From Streptomyces natalensis ATCC 27448 (GTDB lineage: Bacteria > Actinomycetota > Actinomycetes > Streptomycetales > Streptomycetaceae): 64,000 bases of DNA. The stretch covers positions 186,001 to 250,000 of the forward strand of contig NZ_JRKI01000010.1 of assembly GCF_000935125.1 (NCBI RefSeq). The letters are read 5' to 3'. Below are positions 20,591 to 28,811 of this stretch, piece after piece. The notes under the pieces were generated by a model. That model worked only from the letters and a program-made list of their open reading frames with translations. It searched no databases and had not been told where the DNA came from. The translations under genes and the position numbers were made by a program. Within the stretch, counting starts at the first letter, position 1. Each line of letters opens with the position of its first letter.

Positions 20591-22186
20591 GTGGACCAGT
20601 TGGCTCTGCTGTTCTTCCTGCTGCTCGGAGCCGTGGTCATGGTGCCGGTCGGCGACCGGCTGGGGCTGCCGCCCCCGGTGCTGATGACGCTCGCCGGCGC
20701 GGTGCTGGCGCTGCTGCCGTTCGTGCCGAACGTCGATGTCCCGCCCGAGTTCATCCTGCCGCTGGTGCTGCCGCCGCTGCTCTACGCCGCCGCGCAGCGC
20801 ACCTCCTGGCGGCAGTTCACCGCCAATATCCGGCCGATCTTCCTGCTCGCCGTCCTGCTGGTCTTCGCGACCACGGCGGCGGTGGCGGCGGTCGCCCAGG
20901 CGGTGGTGCCGGGTATGCCGGTCGCCGCCGCGGTGGTGCTGGGCGCGCTGGTCGCCCCGCCCGACCCGGTGGCCGCCACCGCGGTGGCCGGAAAGCTGGG
21001 GCTGCCCCGCCGGATGGTCTCCATCCTGGAGGGCGAGGGGCTGTTCAACGACGTCACCGCGATCGTGCTGTACCACGTGGCGCTGGCCGCGGCGGTCGGC
21101 GGCGCGTTCTCGCTGCCCGCCGCGGCCGGTTCGCTGGTGCTCTCCGCGGTCGTCGCCATAGTGGTGGGGCTGGCCCTGGGCTGGGTCACCAACAAGCTGA
21201 TGGGCCTGCTGGGCGATCCCACGCTCCAGATCGGGCTGACGCTGCTGGTGCCGTTCGTGGCCTATGTGATGGCCGAGAACTTCCACGGATCCGGGGTGCT
21301 GGCCGTCCTGACCACCGCGCTCTTCCTGGCCGAGTACGCCGTCGACGCCGACGACGTGCTGGGCCGGCTGGCCGGCTACACCTTCTGGGAGATCGTCGAC
21401 ACCCTCGTCACCGGCGTCGCCTTCGGGCTGATCGGACTGGAGCTGCACACCATCTTCGGGGCCGCCGCCGGGCGCTGGGGCGCGATGCTGGGTGCCGGGG
21501 CCGCGGTGGTCGCCGTCGTCGTCGCCGTACGGCTGGTGTGGCTGCTGCCCGCGGCCTGGCTCGCCAAGCGGATGCACCGGCTGCGCGACTACGACGAGGA
21601 CATCCCGATGAGCTGGCGGGAGACCCTGATCGTGTGGTGGTCGGGCATGCGCGGGGTGGCGTCCGTCGCCCTGGCGCTGGCCATTCCCTTCACCACCGAC
21701 GCGGGTGCGCCGTTCCCCGCCCGCGACGAGATCCTCTTCATCGCCTTCGCCGTGGTGCTCACCACCCTGCTCGTCCAGGGGCTGACCCTGCCCCGGCTGG
21801 TGCGTGCCCTGGGAGTACGGGCCGACGAGGATGCGCCCGACGCGATGGAGCGGGAGCTGGCGATCCGGGTGATCAAGGCGTCCAAGCGGCGGCTGAAGGA
21901 GATCATGGAGGTCGAGGAGCTGTCCGAGGAGGTCCGCGACCAGCTGGCCCGCCGGGCGTACGACATCGGCGCCCGGATCGCCCCGGAGATCGTCGACGAC
22001 GAACGGCGCGAGCTGTTCGAGAAGCGCCTCGGCCGGCTGAAGAAGGTGCAGCGCATCCAGGGCGAGATGCTCTCGGCCGCCCGGCACGAGGTGCTCGCGG
22101 CCCGCAGCGAGCCGGGCGCCGACCCGGAGGTCGTCGACCGGGTGCTGCGCCATCTGGACATGCGCAGCCTGCGCGGCACGCCCTGA
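20591..22186 (+). CDS. Na+/H+ antiporter of the CPA1 (NhaP) family
   Basis: Membrane antiporter exchanging Na+ (or K+) for H+. The product is 531 aa with about 12 hydrophobic segments. The ion-binding region ALVAPPDPVAATAVAGKLGLPRRMVSILEGEGLFNDVTAIVLY is typical of CPA1 carriers, and the motif WSGMRGVASVALALAIP follows. The last ~120 residues are a charged, helical cytoplasmic tail (Glu/Arg-rich) that may regulate activity. The GTG start gives a hydrophobic N-terminus. It is convergent with the MscS gene, with only 20 bp between their ends. Confidence 0.9.
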   Translation: MDQLALLFFLLLGAVVMVPVGDRLGLPPPVLMTLAGAVLALLPFVPNVDVPPEFILPLVLPPLLYAAAQRTSWRQFTANIRPIFLLAVLLVFATTAAVAAVAQAVVPGMPVAAAVVLGALVAPPDPVAATAVAGKLGLPRRMVSILEGEGLFNDVTAIVLYHVALAAAVGGAFSLPAAAGSLVLSAVVAIVVGLALGWVTNKLMGLLGDPTLQIGLTLLVPFVAYVMAENFHGSGVLAVLTTALFLAEYAVDADDVLGRLAGYTFWEIVDTLVTGVAFGLIGLELHTIFGAAAGRWGAMLGAGAAVVAVVVAVRLVWLLPAAWLAKRMHRLRDYDEDIPMSWRETLIVWWSGMRGVASVALALAIPFTTDAGAPFPARDEILFIAFAVVLTTLLVQGLTLPRLVRALGVRADEDAPDAMERELAIRVIKASKRRLKEIMEVEELSEEVRDQLARRAYDIGARIAPEIVDDERRELFEKRLGRLKKVQRIQGEMLSAARHEVLAARSEPGADPEVVDRVLRHLDMRSLRGTP

Positions 22187-22206
22187 CGCGGCGCCCGGTC
22201 AGCGGT

Positions 22207-23298
22207 TCAACGCGCCGGGCCCGCATCCTCGTCGTCCCTGGTCAGGGCGTGGTCACCCAGTGGCGCGGGCGCCGTGGCGATCCGGGGCAGCGCATAGGCG
22301 TGCTCGGTGCGCAGCCACTCGATCATCCGCTCCCGCACCTGGCAGCGCACCGCCCAGATGCTGTCCGCATCGCGGGCGGTCACCAGCGCCCGGACCACCA
22401 TCGTCGACGGCGTGGTGTCGGTGACCACCAGGCTCCAGGACCGGCCGTCCCAGTCCTCGCACTCCTGGAGGATCTCCAGCAGCCGCTGGCGCATCTTCTC
22501 CACCGGCGCGCTGTGGTCGAGGTGGAAGAGCACCGTGCCGGTCATCTGTGCTCCGCCGCGCGACCAGTTCTCGAACGGTTTGCCGGTGAAGTACGAGACC
22601 GGCATGGTGATCCGGCGCTCGTCCCAGGTCCGTACGGTCAGAAAGGTCAGGGTGATCTCCTCGACCGTGCCCCACTGTTCGTCCACGACGACGGTGTCGC
22701 CGATGCGCACCATGTCACCGAAGGCGATCTGGAGACCGGCGAAGAGATTGCCCAGCGTGGACTGGGCGGCGATACCGGCGACGATGCCCAGCAGCCCGGC
22801 CGAGGCCAGCATGGAGGCGCCGAACGCGCGCATCTCCGGGAAGGTCAGCAGCATCGCGGCCGCGGCGACTATCACGACCGCGGCCGTCACCACCCGCTGG
22901 ATCAGCGTCACCTGCGTGCGGACCCGCCGCACCCGCGCCTGGTCCCGTGCGCCGGCCGCGTAGCGGGTGTACGCCGACTCGACGATGGCGGCCGCGGCCT
23001 TGATGAGCAGCCAGGCGGTGGCCGCGATCAGCACCAGGGTCAGCGCCCGGGCGATCCCCGTGTCGTGCTCCGCGACGACCGCGAGCCCGGTCTGGTCGTA
23101 GGCACCGCGCAACAGGGCCGCGCCCAGCACCACTTGAGCCGGCATCCGGCAGCGGCGCAGCAGGCCCCACAGGGGCGTCTCCGGGTGTGCGGCATCGATC
23201 CGGCGCAGGGTGCGGTCGGCGAGATGGACCAGGATGAGCGTGACCACGATCGCACCGCCGATGACGGCAATCGGGCGCAGCACGTCCTCCAGGGACAC
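22207..23298 (-). CDS. Small-conductance mechanosensitive channel, MscS family
   Basis: The product is 363 aa. Four hydrophobic segments lie in the first ~190 residues; the pore helix region is ASAGLLGIVAGIAAQSTLGNLFAGLQIAFGDMVRIGDTVVVDEQWGTVEEI, a clear MscS signature. A beta and a C-terminal alpha/beta domain follow. The start is GTG 23,298, preceded by AAGGAGG six bases away. An upstream in-frame ATG at 23,358 would lie upstream of that ribosome site. The last residues are a short charged tail (RDDEDAGPAR). Confidence 0.9.
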   Translation of the reverse strand: MSLEDVLRPIAVIGGAIVVTLILVHLADRTLRRIDAAHPETPLWGLLRRCRMPAQVVLGAALLRGAYDQTGLAVVAEHDTGIARALTLVLIAATAWLLIKAAAAIVESAYTRYAAGARDQARVRRVRTQVTLIQRVVTAAVVIVAAAAMLLTFPEMRAFGASMLASAGLLGIVAGIAAQSTLGNLFAGLQIAFGDMVRIGDTVVVDEQWGTVEEITLTFLTVRTWDERRITMPVSYFTGKPFENWSRGGAQMTGTVLFHLDHSAPVEKMRQRLLEILQECEDWDGRSWSLVVTDTTPSTMVVRALVTARDADSIWAVRCQVRERMIEWLRTEHAYALPRIATAPAPLGDHALTRDDEDAGPAR

Positions 23299-23393
23299 GG
23301 GCTTCCTCCTTGCTGTGGGGCCGTGGGTAACGGTCCTTTCGACCGTAGCTGGCACCATGGGACAGAGCGATACGACCCAGGGGAGTGATATCC

Positions 23394-23999
23394 GTGCCCG
23401 AGCCCAGCGAGCCCGCGACCGGCGGTTCTTCGACGATCGTCCTGTTTTCTTCGGTGTGCGGGGTGCGCCCCGCGGTGCATGCCGCGGCGGACCGGCTGCG
23501 CGCCGCGGGACACGAGGTGATCGTCCCCGACCTGTTCGACGGCAGGACCGCGGACTCGGTGGCCGACGGTATGGCCCTCAAGGAGGAGTTCGACAAGGAC
23601 GACCTGCTCAAGCGGGCCGTGACGGCCGTGGCCCCGTACTCCGACCGCGGTCTGGTCTACGCCGGCTTCTCCTTCGGCGCCGCCATCGCCCAGAATCTGG
23701 CGCTGGCCGACGAGAAGACCCGCGGGCTGCTCCTGCTGCACGGCACCTCCGACCTCGCCGAGGGCGCCGCCGCCGACGATCTGCCCGTGCAGCTGCATGT
23801 CGCCGACCCCGACCCGTACGAGCCGCACGACTGGCTGACCGCCTGGTACCTCCAGATGCGCCGGGCCGGCGCGGATGTGGAGATCTTCCGCTACGCCGGC
23901 GCCGGCCACCTCTACACCGATCCCGGCCTGCCCGATTACGACGAGGAGGCGGCGGAGAGCACCTGGAGGGTGGCGCTGGGGTTCCTGGAGGGGCTGTAG
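23394..23999 (+). CDS. Dienelactone hydrolase family protein
   Basis: Alpha/beta hydrolase of the DLH type, 201 aa. The nucleophile elbow is GFSFGAA, with Ser where classical DLH has Cys. Acid and His candidates lie at HVADPDPYEPHDW and GAGHLYTDPGLPDYD near the C-terminus. GTG 23,394 has GGGGAG eight bases upstream; GTG 23,385 is an alternative. It is divergent from mscS. Its substrate cannot be told from sequence. Confidence 0.85.
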   Translation: MPEPSEPATGGSSTIVLFSSVCGVRPAVHAAADRLRAAGHEVIVPDLFDGRTADSVADGMALKEEFDKDDLLKRAVTAVAPYSDRGLVYAGFSFGAAIAQNLALADEKTRGLLLLHGTSDLAEGAAADDLPVQLHVADPDPYEPHDWLTAWYLQMRRAGADVEIFRYAGAGHLYTDPGLPDYDEEAAESTWRVALGFLEGL

Positions 24000-24003
24000 G
24001 CCC

Positions 24004-25647
24004 TCAGGCCCCCACCGGCCCGTCCGCCCTCTCCATCTGCTGGGTGCCGCTGCGCGTCCGGTAGGAGCGCAGCGGCGCGCTGGTGGCGTTCGGGTCGGTT
24101 TTGTCGGAGACGCCGAAGTAATCCATCTGCGTGTGCTCGGCGGTGACGTCGAGGACGCCGTAGCCGTGCGAGTCCATGTCCAGCCACTTCACGTGGCGGT
24201 TGGCGGCGCGGATCGCGGCGACCCCGGCCAGCGAGACGGTGTGCGGGGCGACGTGCAGGATGTCGTCGACGTTGTCGGAGGAGACGGAGGTGACCACGAA
24301 CTCCGTCGCCACCGGCTTGCGCTGCGGATAGGTCGCCGCCTCCACCGGCACATCGTTGGCCCAGGCCATGTGGATGTCGCCGCTCAGGAACACCGTGTTG
24401 TCGATTCCGCGGTCGCTGAGGTGGGTCAGCAGCTCGCGGCGGTCGTCGGTGTAGCCGTCCCACTGGTCGGTGTTGACGGCCAGGCCCTCCTTGGGGATGC
24501 CGAGGATGTCGGCCAGCGGGCCCAGCAGATGCGCGGGTATCGCCCCGAACGCCATCTGCGAGATCATCACCGAGGTGCCGACCAGCCGCCAGGCGGTGTC
24601 CGAGCGCGCAAGTCCCGTCTTGAGCCAGTCCAGTTGGGCCCGGCCGGTCATCGTACGGCCGGGGTCGTCCACCGCGCCGCTGCCCGGTTCGGCCTGCTGG
24701 TCGCGGAAGGACCGCAGGTCCAGCAGATGCAGATCGGCCAGGGTGCCGAAGCGCAGCCGCCGGTAGGTGGTCCCGGCGACGGAGGGGCGCACCGGCATCC
24801 ACTCGAAGTACGCCTGCTTCGCCGCGGCCATCCGCCGCGCCCACGGGCCCTCGGTGGCCGGGGTGTGGTTGACCGCGCCGCCCTTCCAGGCGTTGTCGGC
24901 AAACTCGTGGTCGTCCCAGATCGCGATGACCGGGTGCGCGGCGTGCATCGCCAGCGCGTCCGGGTCGGTCTTGTGGACGCCGTGCCGGACGCGGTAGTCG
25001 GCGAGGGTGAGCAGCTCGTGGGCGGGGGAGTGGGGGCGTACGACGTACTTGAAGTCGGGGTATTCGCCGGACTTGTACTCGTAGAGGTAGTCGCCGAGGT
25101 GCAGCACCGCGTCCAGGTCGCGGCGGGCGGCCAGATGCCGGTACGGCGAGAAGTAGCCGGACTCCCAGTTGGCGCAGGAGACCACGCCGAAGCGGACGTT
25201 GCCGGGTGACGTGCCGGCGGCGGGCGCGGTGCGGGTGCGGCCGACGGGGGAGTGCTGTCCGTCGGCGGTGAAGCGGTAGTAGTACGTGGTGGCCGGGCGC
25301 AGGCCGCGGACGTCGGCCTTGACGGTGTGGTCGGCGGCGCTGGTGGCGGTGACGCTGCCGTGCGCCACGACGGTGGCGAAGCGCTCGTCCTTCGCCACCT
25401 GCCAGGCCACCTTCACGGCCGGTCCGCGGCCCGAGCCCGGGGTGGCCTCGTCGGTCGGGGTCACCCGCGTCCACAGCAGGATGCCGTCGGGCAGCGGGTC
25501 GCCGGAGGCGACGCCGTGCCGGAAGGGGCGGGGGCCGGGGCCGCCCTGGGCGTGTGCGGTGGCGGCGCCGGCCAGCGGGAGCAGCGCGGCGGTGGCGGCT
25601 ACGGCCGTGACGGCGGAGCGGCGTGTGATGTGGTCATGATCGGTCAC
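24004..25647 (-). CDS. phoD: Secreted alkaline phosphatase D (PhoD family phosphodiesterase)
   Basis: The product is 547 aa, exported by Tat: the N-terminus contains [28 protein letters not shown], a twin-arginine signal peptide. PhoD-type motifs are the N-terminal fibronectin-like domain (ILLWTRVTP), [13 protein letters not shown], the metal-binding WDDHEFADN and LSGDIHMAW. It hydrolyses phosphodiesters and phosphomonoesters outside the cell with Ca and Fe cofactors (family knowledge). Its stop is only 4 bases from the dienelactone hydrolase stop. No clear PHO-box repeat was seen upstream; the upstream region instead carries a 12-bp palindrome. Confidence 0.93.
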   Translation of the reverse strand: MTDHDHITRRSAVTAVAATAALLPLAGAATAHAQGGPGPRPFRHGVASGDPLPDGILLWTRVTPTDEATPGSGRGPAVKVAWQVAKDERFATVVAHGSVTATSAADHTVKADVRGLRPATTYYYRFTADGQHSPVGRTRTAPAAGTSPGNVRFGVVSCANWESGYFSPYRHLAARRDLDAVLHLGDYLYEYKSGEYPDFKYVVRPHSPAHELLTLADYRVRHGVHKTDPDALAMHAAHPVIAIWDDHEFADNAWKGGAVNHTPATEGPWARRMAAAKQAYFEWMPVRPSVAGTTYRRLRFGTLADLHLLDLRSFRDQQAEPGSGAVDDPGRTMTGRAQLDWLKTGLARSDTAWRLVGTSVMISQMAFGAIPAHLLGPLADILGIPKEGLAVNTDQWDGYTDDRRELLTHLSDRGIDNTVFLSGDIHMAWANDVPVEAATYPQRKPVATEFVVTSVSSDNVDDILHVAPHTVSLAGVAAIRAANRHVKWLDMDSHGYGVLDVTAEHTQMDYFGVSDKTDPNATSAPLRSYRTRSGTQQMERADGPVGA

Positions 25648-25659
25648 GGCCGATCACCT

Positions 25660-25671
25660 TACTGGCCAGTA
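25660..25671. promoter_or_regulatory. 12-bp palindrome TACTGGCCAGTA upstream of phoD
   Basis: This perfect palindrome lies 13 bp upstream of the phoD start, where it could overlap the promoter or the transcript start. It resembles a TetR-type operator in size. No regulator gene adjoins it. Confidence 0.45.
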
Positions 25672-25677
25672 GGTAGG

Positions 25678-25714
25678 TGGGGGTACCTCCCATGCCCTTA
25701 AGTAAATGGGGGAG
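25678..25714 (-). repeat. Copy of the CCCCCA...TGGGAGGTACCCCCA dispersed repeat upstream of phoD
   Basis: On the minus strand it reads CCCCCATTTACTTAAGGGCA then TGGGAGGTACCCCCA. The outer parts match the elements at 10,881-10,917 and 52,439-52,471; the centre is different and unusually A/T-rich. Confidence 0.65.
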
Positions 25715-25780
25715 GGGGGACCCTGCCCGGCTTACCCGGTAATGCGCCGACCCGTTCCCCCAAAGACCCCTTTACCGTGA

Positions 25781-26725
25781 TCAGTTCTTGCCCGTGGGGT
25801 CCTTCTCGCCCTTGGCGATGCCCTGCCCGCCGTCCTTGCCCGAGCCCTTGCCGGAGTCCTTGCCGGTCCCCTTCCCCGGGGTCCTGGCCGGGCCGAACTC
25901 CTTGTCGATCATCTTCTTGAAGTTGTTCAGCGACTGCTGGTTGTACTGCGCCTGCGTCATCTGCTGCGTCGGGACGATCTTGTCCATCGCCAGCTTCTTG
26001 TCGCCGTGCATGAAGGTCGGTGTGCCCCGCACGCCCTTACGGCCGAAAAGCTTGGTCATCTCCATCGCCCAGCGGTCGTAGGTCCCCTTGGTGACCGCCG
26101 TCTCGAACGCCTTGTTGCCCTTGAGCTCCGGTACCTCGGCCGCCACCTTGAGCAGCGCCGAGTCCTTGGCGTAGACGTCCTCGCGCTCGTCGGGGTGGTT
26201 CTTGGCGGAGTACAGCGCCGTCTTGTACTTCAGGAACGCGTCCGGGCTGACGTTGAGCGCCGCACCCAGGGCGCTCAGCGCGTTCTTCGAGCCCTCGCCG
26301 CCCGACAGCCCGTCGATGAACGAGTACATCGTGTAGCGGACCTTGAACCGGCCCTCCTTGATGTCCTTGATCAGCTCCTGGCCGGTGCTCTGCTCGAAGC
26401 CCGCGCACGCCGGGCAGCGGACGTCTTCGAAGACCTCCAGCGTCTGGGCGGCCTTCGGATCGCCTATGAGGATCTCGGTGCCGTTCTTGCCCTGGGTATG
26501 GGCCGGTTCGACGAGCTTGGCCCGAGCGGCGGCCTCCCAGCCGGTGGGCTCGGTCAGCTTCATGATGCCGAAGCCGATACCGGCGGCCACCGCCAGCACG
26601 CCGACGACCGCGCCGCCGACGATCAGCTGGCGCCGCGTCCTCTCCTGCTTCTTCTGCCGCTCGCGCTCGGCGCGGATGCGTTCGCGGGCGGCGTTCTTGG
26701 CGGCCTGGCTGTTGCGCGTGCTCAT
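25781..26725 (-). CDS. Membrane-anchored DsbA/thioredoxin-fold protein (copy 1)
   Basis: The product is 314 aa. A basic, coiled N-terminus (AKNAARERIRAERERQKKQERTRRQ) precedes one transmembrane helix (LIVGGAVVGVLAVAAGIGFGIM). An extracytoplasmic DsbA-like domain follows with active site DVRCPACAGFEQ (CPAC). The C-terminus is a Gly/Lys/Asp-rich tail. Start ATG 26,725. It is a tandem paralogue of 26,980-27,834, sharing RRQLIVGGAVVGVLAVA and the stretch SALGAALNVSPDAFLKYK. Likely a thiol oxidoreductase for exported proteins; whether oxidase or isomerase cannot be decided from the sequence. Confidence 0.9.
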   Translation of the reverse strand: MSTRNSQAAKNAARERIRAERERQKKQERTRRQLIVGGAVVGVLAVAAGIGFGIMKLTEPTGWEAAARAKLVEPAHTQGKNGTEILIGDPKAAQTLEVFEDVRCPACAGFEQSTGQELIKDIKEGRFKVRYTMYSFIDGLSGGEGSKNALSALGAALNVSPDAFLKYKTALYSAKNHPDEREDVYAKDSALLKVAAEVPELKGNKAFETAVTKGTYDRWAMEMTKLFGRKGVRGTPTFMHGDKKLAMDKIVPTQQMTQAQYNQQSLNNFKKMIDKEFGPARTPGKGTGKDSGKGSGKDGGQGIAKGEKDPTGKN

Positions 26726-26806
26726 GGGGGGGTTCCCGTTCCTCGAGGGTGGGCGTGCTCGTACGGTCCGGTCGGGCGACCGGACCGGCGGGGCGGTGAC
26801 CGTTCG

Positions 26807-26860
26807 AGGGGGGCCGCGGCGCACTAGGCAGTGCACGAGGAGGGGGAGCAACGGGCGCAT
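26807..26860 (-). pseudogene. Remnant of the 3' end of a membrane-protein gene like 27,943-28,596
   Basis: The minus strand here encodes PLLPLLVHCLVRRGPP, nearly identical to PLLVHCVVRRGPP at the C-terminus of the intact membrane protein (27,943-28,596). The DNA is also similar (both carry CTCGTGCACTGC). It sits upstream of DsbA copy 1 just as the intact gene sits upstream of DsbA copy 2. That is what a tandem duplication of [gene 3' end + dsbA] would leave. Confidence 0.5.
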
Positions 26861-26979
26861 CACGGCCCGGTGTTCGCTTCGTCCCCTCCCTTGCATGCCG
26901 GGAGTCTGCCATGGGCACGGCAGACTCCCGGGTCAAGATTTGGCATCGGCATCCGCCTGGGCGCTGGTGCCGCGGTGGC

Positions 26980-27834
26980 TCAGTGCTTGAGCTCCTTGGC
27001 CACCATGGAGTTGAACTGCGCGACCGTGGAGGGCGCCGCGACACCCTGCGGGGTCTTGGTGCCGATCACGGTGTCGTTGACCTTGATGCTCGGCGTGCTG
27101 GTGACGTCCTTGTGCGAGTTGAAGTCGTCGGACATCGCCAGCGCCCACCGGTCGTAGGTGCCGGACTTGAGGTTCTTCTGGAAGGCCGCGTTGCCCTTGA
27201 GCGCCGGGACGGTGTTCGCGACCTTGAGCAGGTAGCTGTCGTCGGCGAACTTGTCCGGGCCGGTCTCGTCCGGGTGGTACTGCTTCGAGTACAGCGCGTA
27301 CTTGTACTTCAGGAACGCGTCCGGGCTGACGTTGAGCGCGGCGCCCAGGGCGCTGAGCGCGTTCTTGGAACCGGTGCCCTGGAGGTTGGCGTCGAGGAAC
27401 GTCCCGATGTGGTAGGACGCCTTGTACTTGCCGTCCTTGATGTCCTTCTCGACGGTCGCGCCGACGTTCTCCTCGAAGACCGCGCAGCCCGGGCAGCGCG
27501 GGTCCTCGAAGAGGCTGACGGTGTTCTTGGCGTCCGGCTTGCCGATGACGACGGTGGTGCCGTTGGTGCCGGAGGTGTTGGCGGGCTTGACGAGCTTTTG
27601 CTTGGCGACCTTCGCCCAGTCGGTGCCGCCGCCCGAGGAGACGCTGCCGGAGCTGCCGCCGCCGGCGTTGGCGACCGCCAGCCCGATTCCGCCGGCCACC
27701 GCCAGCACGCCGACGACCGCGCCGCCGACGATCAGCTGCCGCTTCGTCTTGTCCTTCTTCGCCTGCCGCTCGCGCTCGGCGCGCAGCCGCTCGCGGGCCG
27801 CCTGCTTGTTGGCCTGGGTGTTGCGATTGCTCAT
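26980..27834 (-). CDS. Membrane-anchored DsbA/thioredoxin-fold protein (copy 2)
   Basis: The product is 284 aa. Same plan as copy 1: basic N-terminus (ANKQAARERLRAERERQAKKDK), one transmembrane helix, then a DsbA-like domain. Here the active site is CPGC (DPRCPGCAVFEENVG) rather than CPAC. It lacks the long C-terminal tail. The two active-site variants suggest different redox potentials or partners. It lies 108 bases downstream of a membrane protein gene in the same orientation, and copy 1 follows on the same strand. Confidence 0.9.
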   Translation of the reverse strand: MSNRNTQANKQAARERLRAERERQAKKDKTKRQLIVGGAVVGVLAVAGGIGLAVANAGGGSSGSVSSGGGTDWAKVAKQKLVKPANTSGTNGTTVVIGKPDAKNTVSLFEDPRCPGCAVFEENVGATVEKDIKDGKYKASYHIGTFLDANLQGTGSKNALSALGAALNVSPDAFLKYKYALYSKQYHPDETGPDKFADDSYLLKVANTVPALKGNAAFQKNLKSGTYDRWALAMSDDFNSHKDVTSTPSIKVNDTVIGTKTPQGVAAPSTVAQFNSMVAKELKH

Positions 27835-27942
27835 GACTGTTCCGCTCCGTCGAATCCGTCGAAGTCCGTGAAAGGGGTCCGTGCGTCCCGGCCCGTGCCG
27901 GGGGAGTGCCTGAGTGCGGTGGGGGCGCCGGGCGCCGGGGCC

Positions 27943-28596
27943 TCAGGCGGCGAGGGCGCAGGGAGGTCCACGGCGTACGACGCAGTGCACGAGCAGCGGG
28001 ACGGCGCGGGCGGGCCGCGCGGAGCGTACGGGGGCGGGCGCCGGGCGGTGCGGGGCGGCGGTGGCGCCGACGACCGCGACGGCGATCAGCAGCGGGCGGA
28101 CGGCGCAGGCGGCCACCGCGCCGAGCAGCTGCGTCAGCGCCGCCTCGCCGCGGCGCAGCCAGGCCGCGGCCAGCAGCCCGGTCAGCAGATGGGCGGCGAG
28201 CAGCAGCCAGGGGGCGGCGGGGGCGGCGTCCTGGGACAGCCGCAGGAAGGGCACACCGACGGCGCCGCCGCCGCACAGCAGATCCATCCCCAGCGAGCGC
28301 AGCGGCCCGGTGGCCGGGCCGCCGCCCTCCCCGTAACACATGTGCTGGCCGATGCTGAAGACCGTGTCGGCGGCCAGCTCCAGGGGGAGCAGCAGCGCGG
28401 CGATGCGCCAGTAGCCGCGCTCCCGCCCGGCCAGCGCATAGGCGAGGGCGAAGACGGCGGCGGAGAGCGCGGCGACGGTGGTCAGCGGCAGCGGCATACG
28501 GGACAGCAGCACATGGGACCCGGCGGACAGCGTCACGCACAGCGCGGCGAAGAGCGCCGCGCGCAGTGCCCGCAGGGGTGCCGCCGAGATGTCCAT
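27943..28596 (-). CDS. Integral membrane protein of unknown function
   Basis: The product is 217 aa with about six hydrophobic segments (for example ALRAALFAALCVTLSAG, TTVAALSAAVFALAYALAG, LLLAAHLLTGLLAAAWL). It has a conserved-looking loop IGQHMCYGEGGG and a short charged C-terminus ending LLVHCVVRRGPPCALAA. I do not recognise the family. It precedes two DsbA-like genes on the same strand, so a role with them in the membrane is possible but only by context. ATG start; composition resembles the neighbours. Confidence 0.7.
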   Translation of the reverse strand: MDISAAPLRALRAALFAALCVTLSAGSHVLLSRMPLPLTTVAALSAAVFALAYALAGRERGYWRIAALLLPLELAADTVFSIGQHMCYGEGGGPATGPLRSLGMDLLCGGGAVGVPFLRLSQDAAPAAPWLLLAAHLLTGLLAAAWLRRGEAALTQLLGAVAACAVRPLLIAVAVVGATAAPHRPAPAPVRSARPARAVPLLVHCVVRRGPPCALAA

Positions 28597-28708
28597 GGCA
28601 GCGAGTGTGCCACGGGGGCCGTGAAGGCCGCGCCCAAGGCGCCCGAACCCACAGAAATCTCACAAATCTCTCAGCATGCCCCTTACCGGCACAGTCCGCT
28701 GACCGGCA

Positions 28709-28793
28709 CGGTCCGTACCGGGAGCCCGTCACGGCTTCCCGGTAGGGACCGACCGGTACGGACCGCCTGGTACGGACCGACGGATACGGACGG
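28709..28793. repeat. GGTACGGACCG tandem repeats forming a 13-bp stem
   Basis: Three 14-base units (CCGGTACGGACCG at 28,753; TGGTACGGACCG at 28,768; GGATACGGACGG at 28,782) follow an inverted unit CGGTCCGTACCGG at 28,709-28,721. The inverted unit pairs perfectly with 28,753-28,765. The cluster lies just past the DUF2252 stop and may act as its terminator. The rest of the ~215-bp gap shows nothing else. Confidence 0.65.
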
Positions 28794-28811
28794 CCCGGTG
28801 CGGGAGGGGGC

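Noticed and set aside
20216..22153. 645-aa minus-strand frame across the antiporter gene
   Set aside because: Gln/Gly/His/Arg-rich shadow; the plus-strand product has clear transmembrane and CPA1 motifs.
25648..25780. PHO box for phoD
   Set aside because: I could not find two adjacent GTTCACC-like direct repeats; only a palindrome and a dispersed repeat are clear.
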